From positions 11,736,001-11,800,000 of the forward strand of contig OY754469.1 in assembly GCA_963575645.1 (NCBI GenBank): a stretch of DNA of 64,000 nt, written 5' to 3'. Every line of letters begins with the position of its first letter. Position 1 is the stretch's first letter. Shown here piece by piece: positions 10,172-21,524 of the stretch. This DNA comes from Xanthostigma xanthostigma. Taxonomy: Eukaryota > Arthropoda > Insecta > Raphidioptera > Raphidiidae. The notes under the pieces were generated by a model. It worked only from the letters and a program-made list of their open reading frames with translations, ran no database searches and was not told the origin of the DNA. Made by a program: the position numbers and the translations under genes.

Positions 10172-10993
10172 ATAGTAATGCGACAGCCGACATTAAAAAT
10201 TGAGCAGCCGGAAAAATGGAAATCAATAACTTTCGTAAGTATGCCTTGACCTAGAAAATACACGGAATGATCATTTAGCACATTGGAAATGGGAAAAACG
10301 TAAACGGAAATGAAAAATACACCCCACAGTCGTAATAACTTTTTAATATTCCGTTCGTGTGCATAATTTTTGCTTTTAATTTTAATTAAAACTGCTAGTT
10401 GTTCGTTCTAGTTCATTAAATAATTTATTCGTGAATTGGAAAAAACAGATGTGATGAAATTTATTGAGTTGTTTTTTGTCAGATCTATTTTAATCTGTTT
10501 AATTTTATTTTAAAGCGACAAATTTAAACGTTTCATTTTTGAAGTTAAACTTCTTTATAGGCACGCTTGACTTGGGTAGTAAGCTGGTGAATGCGTGACG
10601 AGAGCGTTTACCAAAAGTGTGATCGGGCGAAACGAACGGAAGTTGACGCGAACGGTGATTTGAATGACAAATACTTCACTGGCTAGTGGCGCCATCAGGT
10701 GGCCGAAAATATAAGCAGTACTAACAATAGAATGACATATACTTTACTCTTGCCAGTGGCGCTATCCAATGACAGAAAAAGTTTTGTAAACCTACTTGCA
10801 GAGCTAAATAATATTTCATAAAGATTTACGCTTAAAATCCAACTAGAGGCTAAGTAATTGCAATCTATTACTTTTGTTTTCATTATCTTTTTGTTTATAT
10901 TTCATTCTTCTTACATTAGACTGTTCATTTCGTTCTTGAACAATTTTATAAATTAATATTTTGTTCAATACATTAAATATTCTACGTTCAAAG
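10172..10993. other. Unassigned interval with one local duplication
   Basis: No gene found. A diverged direct repeat of about 50 bp spans 10660-10708 and 10729-10778, sharing GAATGACA, ATACTT, a TGGCGC core and a GAAAA end. The rest is AT-rich. Confidence 0.45.
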
Positions 10994-11002
10994 TGAATAA
11001 AG

Positions 11003-13649
11003 ACGTGTGTGAAGTTAGCCCCCCAACCAATCAATATTGCCCCCAAATATTTTGTAACCTTAATATTTTAATTTGTAACTATTTGTAACCAACTTTTTTA
11101 AATTTGTAACCAAACCGTTTTTGAGATATGACCGGTTTCTCAATGAGGGGCTAACTTCACGGTAGCCCCCCCAAGTCGTCAAATTTATTCGAAATAATTT
11201 GTAACCTGACTATTTTAATTTGTAACTATTTGTAACCAACTTTTTAGAATTTGTAACCGAACCGTTCCCGAGTTATGACCGTTTTCTCGAATCAGTCAAC
11301 AATGCATTGTTACTATTGTTGACTGAAACGAGAAAACGGTCATAGCTCGGGAACGGTCCGGTTACAAATTAAAAAACATTGGTTACGAATAGTTTCAAGT
11401 CAAAATATTAAGGTTACAAATTGTTTCGATTGAATTTGGTGCTTTTGGGGCACCCGTGATGCTAGCCCCTCATTGAGAAACGATTTATATCTCGGGAACA
11501 GTTAGGTTACAAATTCAAAAAACTTGGTTACAAATAGTTTCAAGTCAAAATATTAAGGTTACAAATTGTTTCGATTGAATTTGGTGCTTTTGGGGCACCC
11601 GTGAAGTTAGCCCCTCATTGATAAACCAGTTATATCTCGAGAACAGTCCGGTTACAAATTCAAAAAACTTAGTTACAAATAGTTTCAAGTCAGAATATTA
11701 AGGTTACAAATTGTTTCGAACTAATTTGGTGTTTTTGGGGCACCCGTGAAGTTAGTCCCTCATTGAGAAACCGATCATATCTCGAAAACGGTTTGGTTAC
11801 AAATTAAAAAAAGTTGGTTACAAATAGTTACAAATAAAAATATTAAGGTTACAAAATATTTGGGGGCAATATTGCTTGGTTAGTCAGGTTACAAATTATT
11901 TGGGACCCCACCCCAAGTCACGAAATTCACTTGAAACAATTTGTTACCATAATGTTTTCTTTAGTAACTATTTGTAACCAGCTTTTTAGAAGTTGTAACC
12001 AAACCGCCCCTGATATATAACCGGTTTTATAATGAAGGGCAACTCCAATGTCACAAAAATTCGCTCAAACAATTTGTAACCTTAATATTTTGATTTGTAA
12101 CAATTTGTAACCAACGTTGTTTAATTTGTAACCGAACCGTTTCCGAAATATGACTGGTTTCTCAATGAGGGGCTAAATTCACGGGTGCCTTAAGAGCACT
12201 AAATTCGTTCGAAACAATTTGTAACCTTAATATTTTGACTTGAAACTATTTCTAACCAAGGTTTTTGAATTTGTAACTGAACTGTTCCCGAGATATAACT
12301 ACTTTCTCAGTGAGGGGCGAACCCTACGGGTGCCCCAAAACACCAAATTAGCTCTAAACAATTTGTAACCTTAATATTTTGATTTGCAATTGTTTGTAAA
12401 CAGTTTTTTGGAATTTGTTACGAAACCATTCCCGAGATATAATCGGTTTCTCAATGAGGGGCTAACTTCACGGGTGCCCCAAAAGCACCCAATTCGCTCA
12501 AAACAATTTGTAACCTTAATATTTTGATTTGTAACTATTTGTAACCAAGTTTTTTGAATTTGTAACCTAACTGTTCCCGAGATATAACTGGTTTCTCAAT
12601 GAGGGGCTAGCTTCACGGGTGCCCCAAAAGCACCAAATTCAATCAAAACAATTTGTAACCTTAATATTTTGACTTGAAACTATTTGTAACTAAGTTTTTT
12701 GAATTTGTAACCGGACTGTTCTCGAGATATAACTGGTTTATCAATGAGGGGCTAGCTTCACGGGTGCCCCAAAAGCACCAAATTCAATCGAAACAATTTG
12801 TAACCTCAATATTTTGACTTGAAACTATTTGTAACCAAGTTTTTTGAATTTGTAACCTAACTGTTCCCGAGATATAACTGGTTTCTCAATGAGGGGCTAG
12901 CTTCACGGGTGCCCCAAAAGCACCAAATTCAATCGAAACAATTTGTAACCCTAATATTCTGACTTGAAACTATTTGTAACTAAGTTTTTTGAATTTGTAA
13001 CCGGACTGTTCTCGAGATATAACTGGTTTATCAATGAGGGGCTAACTTCACGGGTGCCCCAAAAGCACCAAATTCAATCGAAACAATTTGTAACCTTAAT
13101 ATTTTGACTTGAAACTATTTGTAACCAAGTTTTTTGAATTTGTAACCTAACTGTTCCCGAGATATAAATCGTTTCTCAATGAGGGGCTAACTTCACGGGT
13201 GCCCCAAAAGCACCAAATTCAATCGAAACAATTTGTAACCTTAATATTTTGACTTGAAACTATTTGTAACCAATGTTTTTTAATTTGTAACCGGACCGTT
13301 CCCGAGCTATGACCGTTTTCTCGTTTCAGTCAACAATAGTAACAATGCATTGTTGACTGATTCGAGAAAACGGTCATAACTCGGGAACGGTTCGGTTACA
13401 AATTCTAAAAAGTTGGTTACAAATAGTTACAAATTAAAATAGTCAGGTTACAAATTATTTCGAATAAATTTGACGACTTGGGGGGGCTACCGTGAAGTTA
13501 GCCCCTCATTGAGAAACCGGTCATATCTCAAAAACGGTTTGGTTACAAATTTAAAAAAGTTGGTTACAAATAGTTACAAATTAAAATATTAAGGTTACAA
13601 AATATTTGGGGGCAATATTGATTGGTTGGGGGGCTAACTTCACACACGT
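11003..13649. mobile_element. 2,647-bp foldback element with perfect 9-bp TSD, MULE-like
   Basis: The ends are perfect inverses: ACGTGTGTGAAGTTAGCCCC at 11003 and its complement ending at 13649. Both flanks read TGAATAAAG (10994-11002 and 13650-13658), a perfect 9-bp duplication. Long terminal inverted repeats plus a 9-bp duplication are the hallmarks of Mutator-like (MULE) elements. The body is built from units containing TTTGTAACC and GAGGGGCTAACTTCACGGGT. Orientation flips near 11307, 11905 and 13345, so the element is a palindrome of palindromes. There is no transposase, so it is non-autonomous. The class is inferred from the duplication length and structure. Confidence 0.85.
11930..13330 (+). 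repeat. 145-bp tandem units with a 290-bp higher-order period
   Basis: Within the foldback element the word CAATGAGG (or CAGTGAGG) recurs at 12163, 12308, 12452, 12597, 12742, 12887, 13032 and 13177, giving spacings of 144-145 bp. Units at 12597, 12887 and 13177 share CTAACTGTTCCCGAGATATA, while those at 12742 and 13032 share CCGGACTGTTCTCGAGATAT. Pairs have therefore been amplified as 290-bp dimers, as in higher-order satellites. Confidence 0.9.
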
Positions 13650-13716
13650 TGAATAAAGTTGTAAATTCATTTTAAAGTTCATATTTTGTGAATTTTCGGG
13701 TGAATAATAACAAATT

Positions 13717-13756
13717 ATGGCAGGAAGAAGTTTTACTTCAGTCGTGTGGTCTAAAG
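13717..13756 (+). CDS. Possible first coding exon (13 codons) with splice donor
   Basis: ATG at 13717 opens a 13-codon frame (MAGRSFTSVVWSK) ending AAAG at 13756, followed by GTAAAT, a good insect 5' splice-site match. The preceding AT-rich stretch with GTGAATTTTCGGGTGAATAA looks leader-like, and the 2.6-kb foldback element would lie just upstream. No downstream exon is visible and the intron would contain the 13763 foldback. This is a weak structural hint that chance can produce. Confidence 0.15.
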
Positions 13757-13762
13757 GTAAAT

Positions 13763-14171
13763 TTTAATTTGATTCTTCATTTTTATCAGCGTGTAGAAAT
13801 CAAATAGACGAACAAATATTTTAGTAACTTTTTTATCAAAACTCAAAAAAAGAGAGAAACAGCCTTTCAAAGTTTAATGAAATTTTTTAAATCATATTTA
13901 TTTAATTCAAAAGCCCGGTTAACACACGCAAAGATTCGGAAATGCATTCTAAATAATTCGTGGAAAGCCTTCGAACAATTTCTGTGAATACTTGATAATG
14001 ACATAACATATTTCCATAGTGACTTAACATAACGCCAACCTCAAAATTTGATAAAATTTAATAAAACTTTGAAAGCCCGTTTCTCTTTCAATTTTGAATT
14101 TTGATAAAAAAGTTACTTGAAATATTTGTTCGTGATTTCTACACGCTGTTAAAAAATAGAATCAACTTAAA
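13763..14171. mobile_element. ~410-bp foldback element
   Basis: The left arm (13763-13900) has TTGATTCTTC, CAGCGTGTAGAAATCA, GAACAAATATTTTAGTAACT, TTTTATCAAAACTC and AGAGAGAAAC. The right arm (14040-14171) carries the same words inverted, ending ATTTCTACACGCTGTT and GAATCAACTTAAAA. The loop is AT-rich. No target duplication is certain. Non-coding. Confidence 0.7.
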
Positions 14172-14580
14172 AATCATTCTGTATATGTGTTGTATAGAAA
14201 AGGCGCTTTTAATATGTAATGTCTACGTGTTCGGGTCGATAAATAATATTATGAAGGTGTTAAAATTATGATATAAGAACTGTATAAAAAGTAATAGTAA
14301 AGTTTTGTGGGAGAATAAAAAGGAGATAACATAGTCCATCTCATTTGCGGTCTGTGGTTTGTTGTGCGTGCGAAGGTAAGCGGCATTGGTATAGTATATG
14401 TAGCAGGGTGCTGGGAGATGACTGGACGCGATAACAGAAAAGTTTGTGTGAATTTTAAATCAAACGTATAACTTGGAAAAAAAACCGCCAGCTTTCCATA
14501 CATCTCGGTCGTAATTTTTAGCTTCACGGACGACCGACCCGTATCATTGCTCAGTTTCTGATGCAGAGTAATGCGCGTCT
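14172..14580. other. Unassigned interval beside the 81-bp array
   Basis: The minus strand is open over most of this interval (14249-14758), but the frame runs straight into the tandem array and has no recognisable domain, so I do not call a gene. Confidence 0.4.
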
Positions 14581-14659
14581 TCACCCCCCGACAAAATATC
14601 TCCGATAAAATATCCTCCGACAACATATCATATTGATTAAATATCCGACGGGTAAAATA

Positions 14660-15115
14660 TCCCCCGACATAAAAACAATTACGGGGTCGTGTCGATGCGA
14701 TGGCGTTTTTTGAGCAGTGAAAAGGGGAGGGCGTTTGGGGGAGCTCTTTAAAAAACAACTACGGGGTCGTGTCGATGCGATGGCGTTTTTTGCGCAGTGA
14801 AAAGGGGACGGCGTTTGGAGGAGTTCTTTAAAACACAACTGCGGGGTCGTGTCGATGCGATGGCGTTTTTATTTGCGCAGTGAAAAGATGAAGACGTTTG
14901 GGGGAGTTCTTTAAAACACAACTGCGGGGTCGTGTCGATGCGATGGCGTTTTTATTTGCGCAGTGAAAAGATGAAGACGTTTGGGGGAGTTCTTTAAAAC
15001 ACAACTGCGGGGTCGTGTCGATGCGATGGCGTTTTTTTTGCACAGTGAAAAGAGGAGGGCGTTTGGGGGGAGTTCTTTAAAAAACAATTACGGGGTCGTG
15101 TACACAAAGTGAGAT
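14660..15115 (+). repeat. ~81-bp tandem array
   Basis: About five and a half units share CGGGGTCGTGTCGATGCGAT, GGCGTTTTTT, GCGCAGTGAAAAG, GGCGTTTGGGGGAGTTCTTT and AAAACAACT. Small indels (an inserted ATTT in two units) vary the period by a few bases. The minus strand is open through the array only because the period is near a multiple of three. A related, shorter array lies reversed at 49030-49262, with ACAAAGTGAGATAGTT beside both. Confidence 0.9.
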
Positions 15116-16119
15116 AGTTGCTGTTATTCCTGGGCAACTCCGGACAAATACTGCTATATTCCACAAAAATAAAAAATCCGCGTCAGCAAAATGTATCAAC
15201 AAATTCAGGCGATATCAAACCGGGCTGCTACTAATATATAAATTAGTAACCGGCACCGGGCTCTCTGCGGGTAATTTTATTTTCTTGCGTACATACTTGA
15301 AATTTTTTTAAACGCGGATAATTTTATACCTAATCGAAACGCGCGTGTAGGCACCCTTTGCATAATATATGTCTTGCATAAGAGCACATGGGATGAGATC
15401 TTATATAAAAGATTACGCAACCTTATTTTGTACGAGGAGTGTTCGCTACACGAGATACGCCCCTTGAATATTTAATGCGTTACGTAATCTTTGTCTTTTT
15501 TTGTGTAATATCCCATGAATAGACCACGTGTGTCAATACCATTTTCTTAACAACAATACGGTATCGGCAAAAATATCGATCAATCACACTTTAATAGCTA
15601 TTCAACGTCACCTACAAATACCAGCATTCTTCATCTCAGATCATTTTCCTCTTCGCCTAAAACGGGTAAGTACAGCTCTTCCTACGATATTTTTCAAGCT
15701 AAAATGAAAGACTATAAATCACACTACAGATTATACAGGCGAGAAATTAAAAAAAATCCTGTAAAAGTGTAAGGCTATTTAAAAAATGTATAAATTAGGG
15801 GCGTAATGTTTCACATTTAGCCAAAACTTATTTTAAAAAAAATCGGCAGTAAGATATGCAGTGCGATTCTTGGCCATATTAACACCTTTAATTAATATTT
15901 ATTTTTGACGTTAGTACGGCTGGTATTTGTAATATTATAGAAATAATTAAATATTGGAAGGGGCAGCCAAATTTTTTTTTTTTCAGATTAATAAAAAAAT
16001 TTAATTTATTAATGGGTCAATATAAATTGTATATAAACGTTTCGCAAATTAAGCATAATTATCTATAATTTTTTTTAATTCAACTTTTTTTTAGTAAATA
16101 CACCGTTTTAGCGGTAGAG
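15116..16119. other. Unassigned AT-rich kilobase
   Basis: The first 20 bases (ACAAAGTGAGATAGTT) belong to the array family shared with 48.97 kb. Beyond that I see no gene, RNA gene or repeat copy. Confidence 0.45.
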
Positions 16120-16550
16120 TTTGACACTGTTTTATTTCAAGTGATATGTATTTTTCCCATATACTTTTATTCTATACTGAGCATAGGAATAAAATCGCAA
16201 TCTAACTATTAGGGTGCAAACATATACTTCTGTCTTTTTTTACACCGTAAGCACTGGCGTATCCAGGAGGGCAAAACAAGCACGGGGGACCCGACTTAAA
16301 AAATTTCTAATTTGCCCCCTCCTGGGCCAAAAGCTGGGTACGCCCATGTTAACGTCATAGAAAAAGATAAAGTTTTTGAAACAGAGATATCTACTTTATT
16401 CAGATTGAATGCAAGTACATCAACCAATCCTATCATCGGAGAAATCTGGGAATTACATCGAAGAAAGAGACGCAGATATATTTTTGATACGCTTTGTTGC
16501 GTTTACTCACCGCACATTGAGTAGATAGGCAATGATTCATATAGTTAATT
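16120..16550 (+). repeat. Dispersed repeat C, forward copy with nested miniature element
   Basis: Closely matches 56640-57035 in inverse orientation. Landmarks are TTATTCTATACTGAGCATAG, TACTTCTGTCTTTTTTTAC, AACAGAGATATCTACTTTAT and GCACATTGAGTAGATAGGCA. At 16254-16350 there is a compact inverted-repeat segment, CACTGGCGTATCCAGGAGGG to the inverse CATGGGCGTACCCAGC, which looks like a miniature DNA transposon. It is present in both copies, so it inserted before the larger unit was duplicated. Confidence 0.75.
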
Positions 16551-16870
16551 ACTAGATATATGATTTTTCCAGTGCTATTAACGCATGCATGGTACACAGG
16601 TAGTGGTGTAGGTAACGGGTTTCTGACGTTTATAAATATTGTATAATACAACATTATTATCGGTTATTATAGTCCATGAGCCATCAAAGATTTTTGGGTA
16701 GGTGTTTGAGGCAGCATGAAAATTTGAGTAACATTTCTTTCGAGTTTCGTAATGTCTGAACACAAAATCGAAGACCTATACCTAAAGATTAGTGGGGACT
16801 AGACAAGCCATGAATTTTTAACTTTTCGAAATTTGATTTGCAACTCTAAAAAATAAAAATAACATTTGTT
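16551..16870. other. Unassigned interval
   Basis: No gene or repeat copy identified. Two overlapping minus frames here are short and without domain character. Confidence 0.4.
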
Positions 16871-16945
16871 GCGCATCTGTCGGGAATCGAACCCGGGCCA
16901 CCCGCATGGCAGATAAGTATTTACTACTGAACCATTGACATTTCT
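16871..16945 (-). pseudogene. tRNA-Gly(GCC)-like relic
   Basis: Read on the minus strand, TGGTTCAGTAGTA matches the D-arm region, CTGCCAT the anticodon loop with GCC, and GGCCCGGGTTCGATTCCCG the T arm of tRNA-Gly. The acceptor strands do not pair (ATGTCAA against ACAGATG) and the anticodon stem depends on wobble and a mismatch. It is therefore more likely a pseudogene or SINE head than a working tRNA. The B box is intact, so residual Pol III transcription is conceivable. Confidence 0.65.
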
Positions 16946-16979
16946 TAGATATCGCTATTTATACAGGTTTAATAACAAA

Positions 16980-17300
16980 TCGTGAAGTTAGAAAGCGTTG
17001 CATTTCACAAAATATTAATGTCAAAAACTGACAAATACAATCTTTTTATTTTAAGACAGAACATACGCAATTTTTAAATGTCCATAACACACTATGTAAG
17101 AGATCCAAGTGCGCGATGTATTAGGCAAAATGGAATTTATATATAGGGTTTATTTCTACTTTTTTATGTATAAAAAAACTCTTTGCGCGAATTCTGTTAT
17201 ACGAAATTTATGTAAAATGTTCTCCTCTTTCGTTTAAGATATGTTTCGAACCGATCTGATTTAAATTGAGCGAATTATAAGCAAAAAACTTTTTTGTTTT
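16980..17300 (-). repeat. Dispersed repeat D, reverse copy
   Basis: Inverse of 40195-40650. Shared words are AAAGCGTTGCATTTCACAA, ATTCTGTTATACGAAAT, AAAATGTTCTCCTCTTTCG and GATCTGATTTAAATTGAGCG. A third partial match near 44680-44735 (GGTTTCGAACCGATCTGAG) extends the family. Non-coding; class unknown. Confidence 0.65.
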
Positions 17301-18854
17301 CAATTTGTTCCCCTCTGGGATGAAAATTCAAATATTCGACTCCGTTAGGATCTGTCCCATACCCTATATTATAAGTGTGCCAAATTTCAACTTTCTATGT
17401 CCAAGGACAGATCTACAATAGGTAATTAGATTAGATTTTCGTTACAGATTTTCTTTACGCCTGTTCTTTACGCTTTTTTCTTACGTTTTTTTTCCAGTCC
17501 TCTCCATTTATATCTATAACATCCCATAAGGAACTTCGTTCCAAAAAAATAATGAAAATAATTAATCGTTTTAATTTACTTAACAGTTCAGCTTTTGATT
17601 CGAACGAGTTTTAAACCTTCTCACACTTTTTTCGCACGGCACTTTTCATAACGGACGTGCGGATAAAGTGACAGCTGTGTGTAACAAGTTCAAAAATAAA
17701 AGAGAAACCCGTGTGTAAAACAGGACTTTTTTGACACTTGCTCTTAATGCGACTGTTTATGAGCTGTTTTACATATTCGTGTTATAAAAAGGAAAAATGT
17801 AAATTATTTTTTCAAACTGTACCTACTATACTAGCTATATTTTCTGTTTAAAAAATCAACTTTTTTAACGAAATTTTAAACTGGTCTTATTTTATCTGAT
17901 TATTTAAAATTGTTGAGATTATATTCTAAAGATGGAAAAGTGTGTTTTGAATAATTTCCGTGTAATAAATTTATAGCTTGTAATTTTCTAACTATAATTT
18001 GCCGACGAAACTTTTGAAAAGTCGCATATTTTATAAATTTGAGTTATTTATTATACGGGTGAATAATTGACGGAATGAACCTGGCACTTAATAAAACTAT
18101 AATAGTAATTAATTTTCAGTTAAGAAGTTTGTTTTTTAATGCGTTTAAAAGTAATACACAATGCAACAAATTTATATTAAAATGCGAGTTGTAACAATTA
18201 TTATTATTTTATTCAACATATTTATTAACGTAAGTTTGTAAGATGAATATTATTTAATTCAACATATTTATTAATTTGAGTTTTTTTTAAAATGAATATT
18301 ATTTAATTCAATACATTTATTAATTTAAGTTTTTTAACATAAACACTACTTCCTAGTTCATACGCTCCGCTGCCATCTTGCCTCTGTTTCTCTACTTGAC
18401 CACCAGAGTACACCAATGGCGGCTTGGCTTTTTAAGACGTGGTGTTCAGAGTTTATTTTGGACGAAGAACATAAAGAAATATTGTTAACTTGCGAAAATG
18501 TTGAGAGGAATCAGTTTTTCAAAATGATCAAATATTATTTTGCAATTTTTGAGTGATTTTTTTTGTTTAGTGTCAATTGAATTTTTAAATTATTATTAAA
18601 AAAAAATAGAAATATGTGTTGCTGCCAAGCCCAGATAACCTTAGCTATAGGCTACAAAAAAAAGGTAACCAGCCAGAATAGTATTAAAATTGAGAGTTGT
18701 CGTGCATAGTTGGAATAATATTAATTAATTTTAGTTCTGAAATTTGACCGAATTTATGTTTAATCAGTAATCATATTTTTTTAATTTGTTTTTTTTTTTT
18801 GTTTGCTGAATATAAAGTAGCCCACCAAAACACGCACAAAACGAATAAAATGTA
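17301..18854. other. Unassigned AT-rich 1.5 kb
   Basis: No gene found. Near 18200-18320 the phrase TATTTAATTCAACATATTTATTAA recurs three times in broken form at roughly 60-bp steps, a weak local tandem repeat. A short GC-richer stretch at 18360-18450 has no recognisable content. Confidence 0.4.
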
Positions 18855-19110
18855 AACAGAGACGATCCGTCAAAAATTGCGACCTGTACAGCTCGGACGT
18901 ACGTACAGACCAACCGACAATTTACAGCTGTTCGCGATTTTCAATTACTTTAGAAGTAATTATATCAACCATAATCGGTCTAAAAATGCTTCAATTTTAT
19001 GGAACAGAATTTTCCTTTTTTTATTCGATTTCGTACGAAATTAACCTTGATATAACTATTAGAATGAGCGAAAGGCAGATATGGCGCGCATAACGATAAT
19101 AGAGCACACA
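18855..19110 (-). repeat. Dispersed repeat B, reverse copy
   Basis: Inverted, diverged partner of 1150-1410 (CGTACGTACAGACCAACCGA, GATTTTCAATTAC and GAACAGAATTTTCC are shared). Confidence 0.6.
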
Positions 19111-19750
19111 ACCGCGCGTGCGCATTTTAACCTAAGTCGGTTTCTAAACTTTATTTTGACACGTGAAACAGCTATCAAATCAGCGCGCTTGTTTGGGGTG
19201 TTTGTGTCGGTGTAGTTTTGTTCCAGCCTATATTTGCTCTTGCCTATAGTAACGCGCGATTGTACCTACATGAAATAGTATTATACATGATGTAGTTGTA
19301 AGTTATAGTTGTGAATTGAATGACCTCTGGCTATAACCCTTTACCGATACAAGTGGAGGGTCAATACACCGAGGGGTAAATCACCTCCCTCGGATTGAAT
19401 TATTACCCAATGTCAAGGTAGCTGCTGAACTGTATTATACGCATGTCGTTCAAGACTGTGTGACAGACACGGTAAGGCTACTACATTGGATTCCGTATTT
19501 CTATTCGGGACTTTCCCGAAAATCCCGCCTTTCTGACAGTTCTCTATGTCGCTCCATAAGTTAACGTTGAATCAAATATTAGGTATAAGAGGCTCGACGC
19601 TTGTTTCTTACCCAAACAAGAAAATTGATTTTTCTTCATACCTCGATCGAAAGTACATACTTTCGGCATCAATTGTAAGGCAGAAAGTCTAACATTTACG
19701 CACTTTTTCGGGAAGTACGTACGTTCGGGCGGTAGTAACGAAAAAACAAC
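19111..19750. other. Unassigned interval
   Basis: Less AT-rich than average and free of recognisable repeats or reading frames of note. No gene is called. Confidence 0.4.
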
Positions 19751-19758
19751 CTATCAAC

Positions 19759-20096
19759 TAGAGCTGTAAAACTAACGAGAAATTGTGTACCCGTATGTAT
19801 TCGTTACTTAAAGAACCAGTACCCGTTACTTTCGTATCGTTACGTTACTCGTTACTTTTCATACGACATACAATCGTGTACTAACAGCATCAAGGCATGT
19901 ACCATCGCATCGAGGCGCGTCGCACACGTGATACGGTATGACTTCGTTCGTATAACGTATAACCGCATCAAACGAGTCCAATTGGATACGACAAATGCGA
20001 GTAACGAAATGAATTTGTAAGTAACGATTCGTTACTTCGAGTCAGACGATGTCCCCGTTACTCAGTAACGAATACATACGGTTTGTTACAGCTCTA
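19759..20096. mobile_element. 338-bp hAT miniature element with perfect 8-bp TSD
   Basis: Termini are TAGAGCTGTAAAAC on the left and TAGAGCTGTAACAAAC read inward from the right. CTATCAAC flanks both sides exactly (19751-19758 and 20097-20104). At least a dozen GTAACG/CGTTAC hexamers cluster inside both ends, the usual layout of hAT subterminal transposase sites. There is no coding region. The perfect duplication suggests a fairly recent insertion. Confidence 0.92.
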
Positions 20097-20104
20097 CTAT
20101 CAAC

Positions 20105-20453
20105 TGTTGTTTAGATGTCACGTCTATAGCAACTCTATTACATTTTAGCTAATAGTCGCGACCAGCTGTCATTTGTGTGTTTTTGTGTTCGACTGGTACA
20201 AAGCAGCCTTAAAGATTTGTTTTCTTTAGAAATATTGCCTGAAAGCTAAAAGCAATTATAGACAGCTTACTTATGATTGGTTTTTGAATTTATACAACAA
20301 ACGTTTACATTAGTACCTGTCAGTGTTAGAATACTTGACAGACTGATTTGTTATACTAGGTATGGTTTGTTAACATACCGATAACATGCGTTCATGAACC
20401 CCTATTAGTATTGAAATTAATCCACACGTCAATTTAAATGATTAATTTTATTC
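20105..20453. other. Unassigned interval
   Basis: Nothing recognisable between the hAT element and repeat A. Confidence 0.4.
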
Positions 20454-20840
20454 AGTGGTGGTTCCTCTATGAGCGCTGCAGAGCTGCAGAACAACCAAAA
20501 TCTTAGCTTCTTCATAATTTTAAAATGAAATATATTTTCCATGTTTAACCAACATTTAATGATAGTATAAACGCTATAGTTTAACAGCCATTGGCAGACC
20601 ACAAAACTCTTGTATTGGCTCTGCAGGCAGACTTTCTTGCGTTCAGATGCTATTCTGCGCTTCAAAGCAGTAAAAGAAACGTCATCATCAGATACCCCCG
20701 GTGTACACCGTGCAACTATTGACCCGCAAGTTATAGCGCGTTATTTAGATCGGCTTTGAGCTGCATTTACCATCAGCACATTAGTACAAATAAGCATCTG
20801 TCACCGTCATATGCAAGAATCGTTCACTGAATCTATCTCA
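20454..20840 (+). mobile_element. Dispersed repeat A, forward copy (hAT-like)
   Basis: Starts CAGTGGTGGTTCCTCTATGA and matches 1-350 in reverse throughout. Related starts occur at 58829 (CAGTGGCGGCTCCTCTATGA), and an internal piece at 59490-59580 (CTGCAGAACAACCAAAATCT). The terminus looks hAT-like; no right terminus or duplication is clear. Non-coding. Confidence 0.6.
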
Positions 20841-21524
20841 TTCAGTCAACAGCTTTGACATCTTGGTACACGACACACGGCTTATGGCAATAGTGACTAG
20901 TGTTACACGGTACCTATATTGTTACATTATTGTAGTTTGGTGTCTACAGTGTTTGAAAAAAAGTTATTAAGTAAACATAACCATGGATGTGATTTTAATT
21001 CTCTCCCCCCCCTGAATTCGTAGCCCATGTTAAGAGGTACCTTCGGTTAATCCTGCAGAACAGTTTATTATATAAATTCCTAGTTCTTGCGTGTAGTTCT
21101 AAGAAGTGGTGAAGGCATGATTTTAACTTGAATTATTATTTGTTGATCTCCAAAAAAAAAAGAATGCAATAATTATTTTTAAGTAAGATAAAATATATTT
21201 TTCCTATTAAAATTTAATAGAAGAGTGAGGTTTTAATTTTTATTGAGTCATGTATGTAAATTGGTTTTCTTCAACTGCTTCCTAAAAAAATTGACTTTCA
21301 TTTGACATGCCTTTTGGTAGAGATTGTAAAACCGTGGAGTGTACGTGAGATATCGAAAAAGGAAAATATTTGATATTTTATACCTTTACCTATATTGTAC
21401 GTACTATGTCTGTAAAATATAATAAATTGCCTTTTAGTATTTTATACCAGATGTTGGTAAAAAACTAATAATCTCTGAAGGTAAATTTTCCTTCCCAACC
21501 AATTTGGTTCAAGGCTAATCTATA
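20841..21524. other. Unassigned interval
   Basis: AT-rich with no supported gene or repeat copy. Confidence 0.4.

Noticed and set aside
14249..15043. Long minus-strand open frames (up to 169 codons)
   Set aside because: They run through an 81-bp tandem array whose period is a multiple of three, so openness is a repetition artefact. No domain is recognisable.
16871..16945. Functional tRNA-Gly gene
   Set aside because: The acceptor strands do not pair and the anticodon stem is weak, so it was recorded as a relic.
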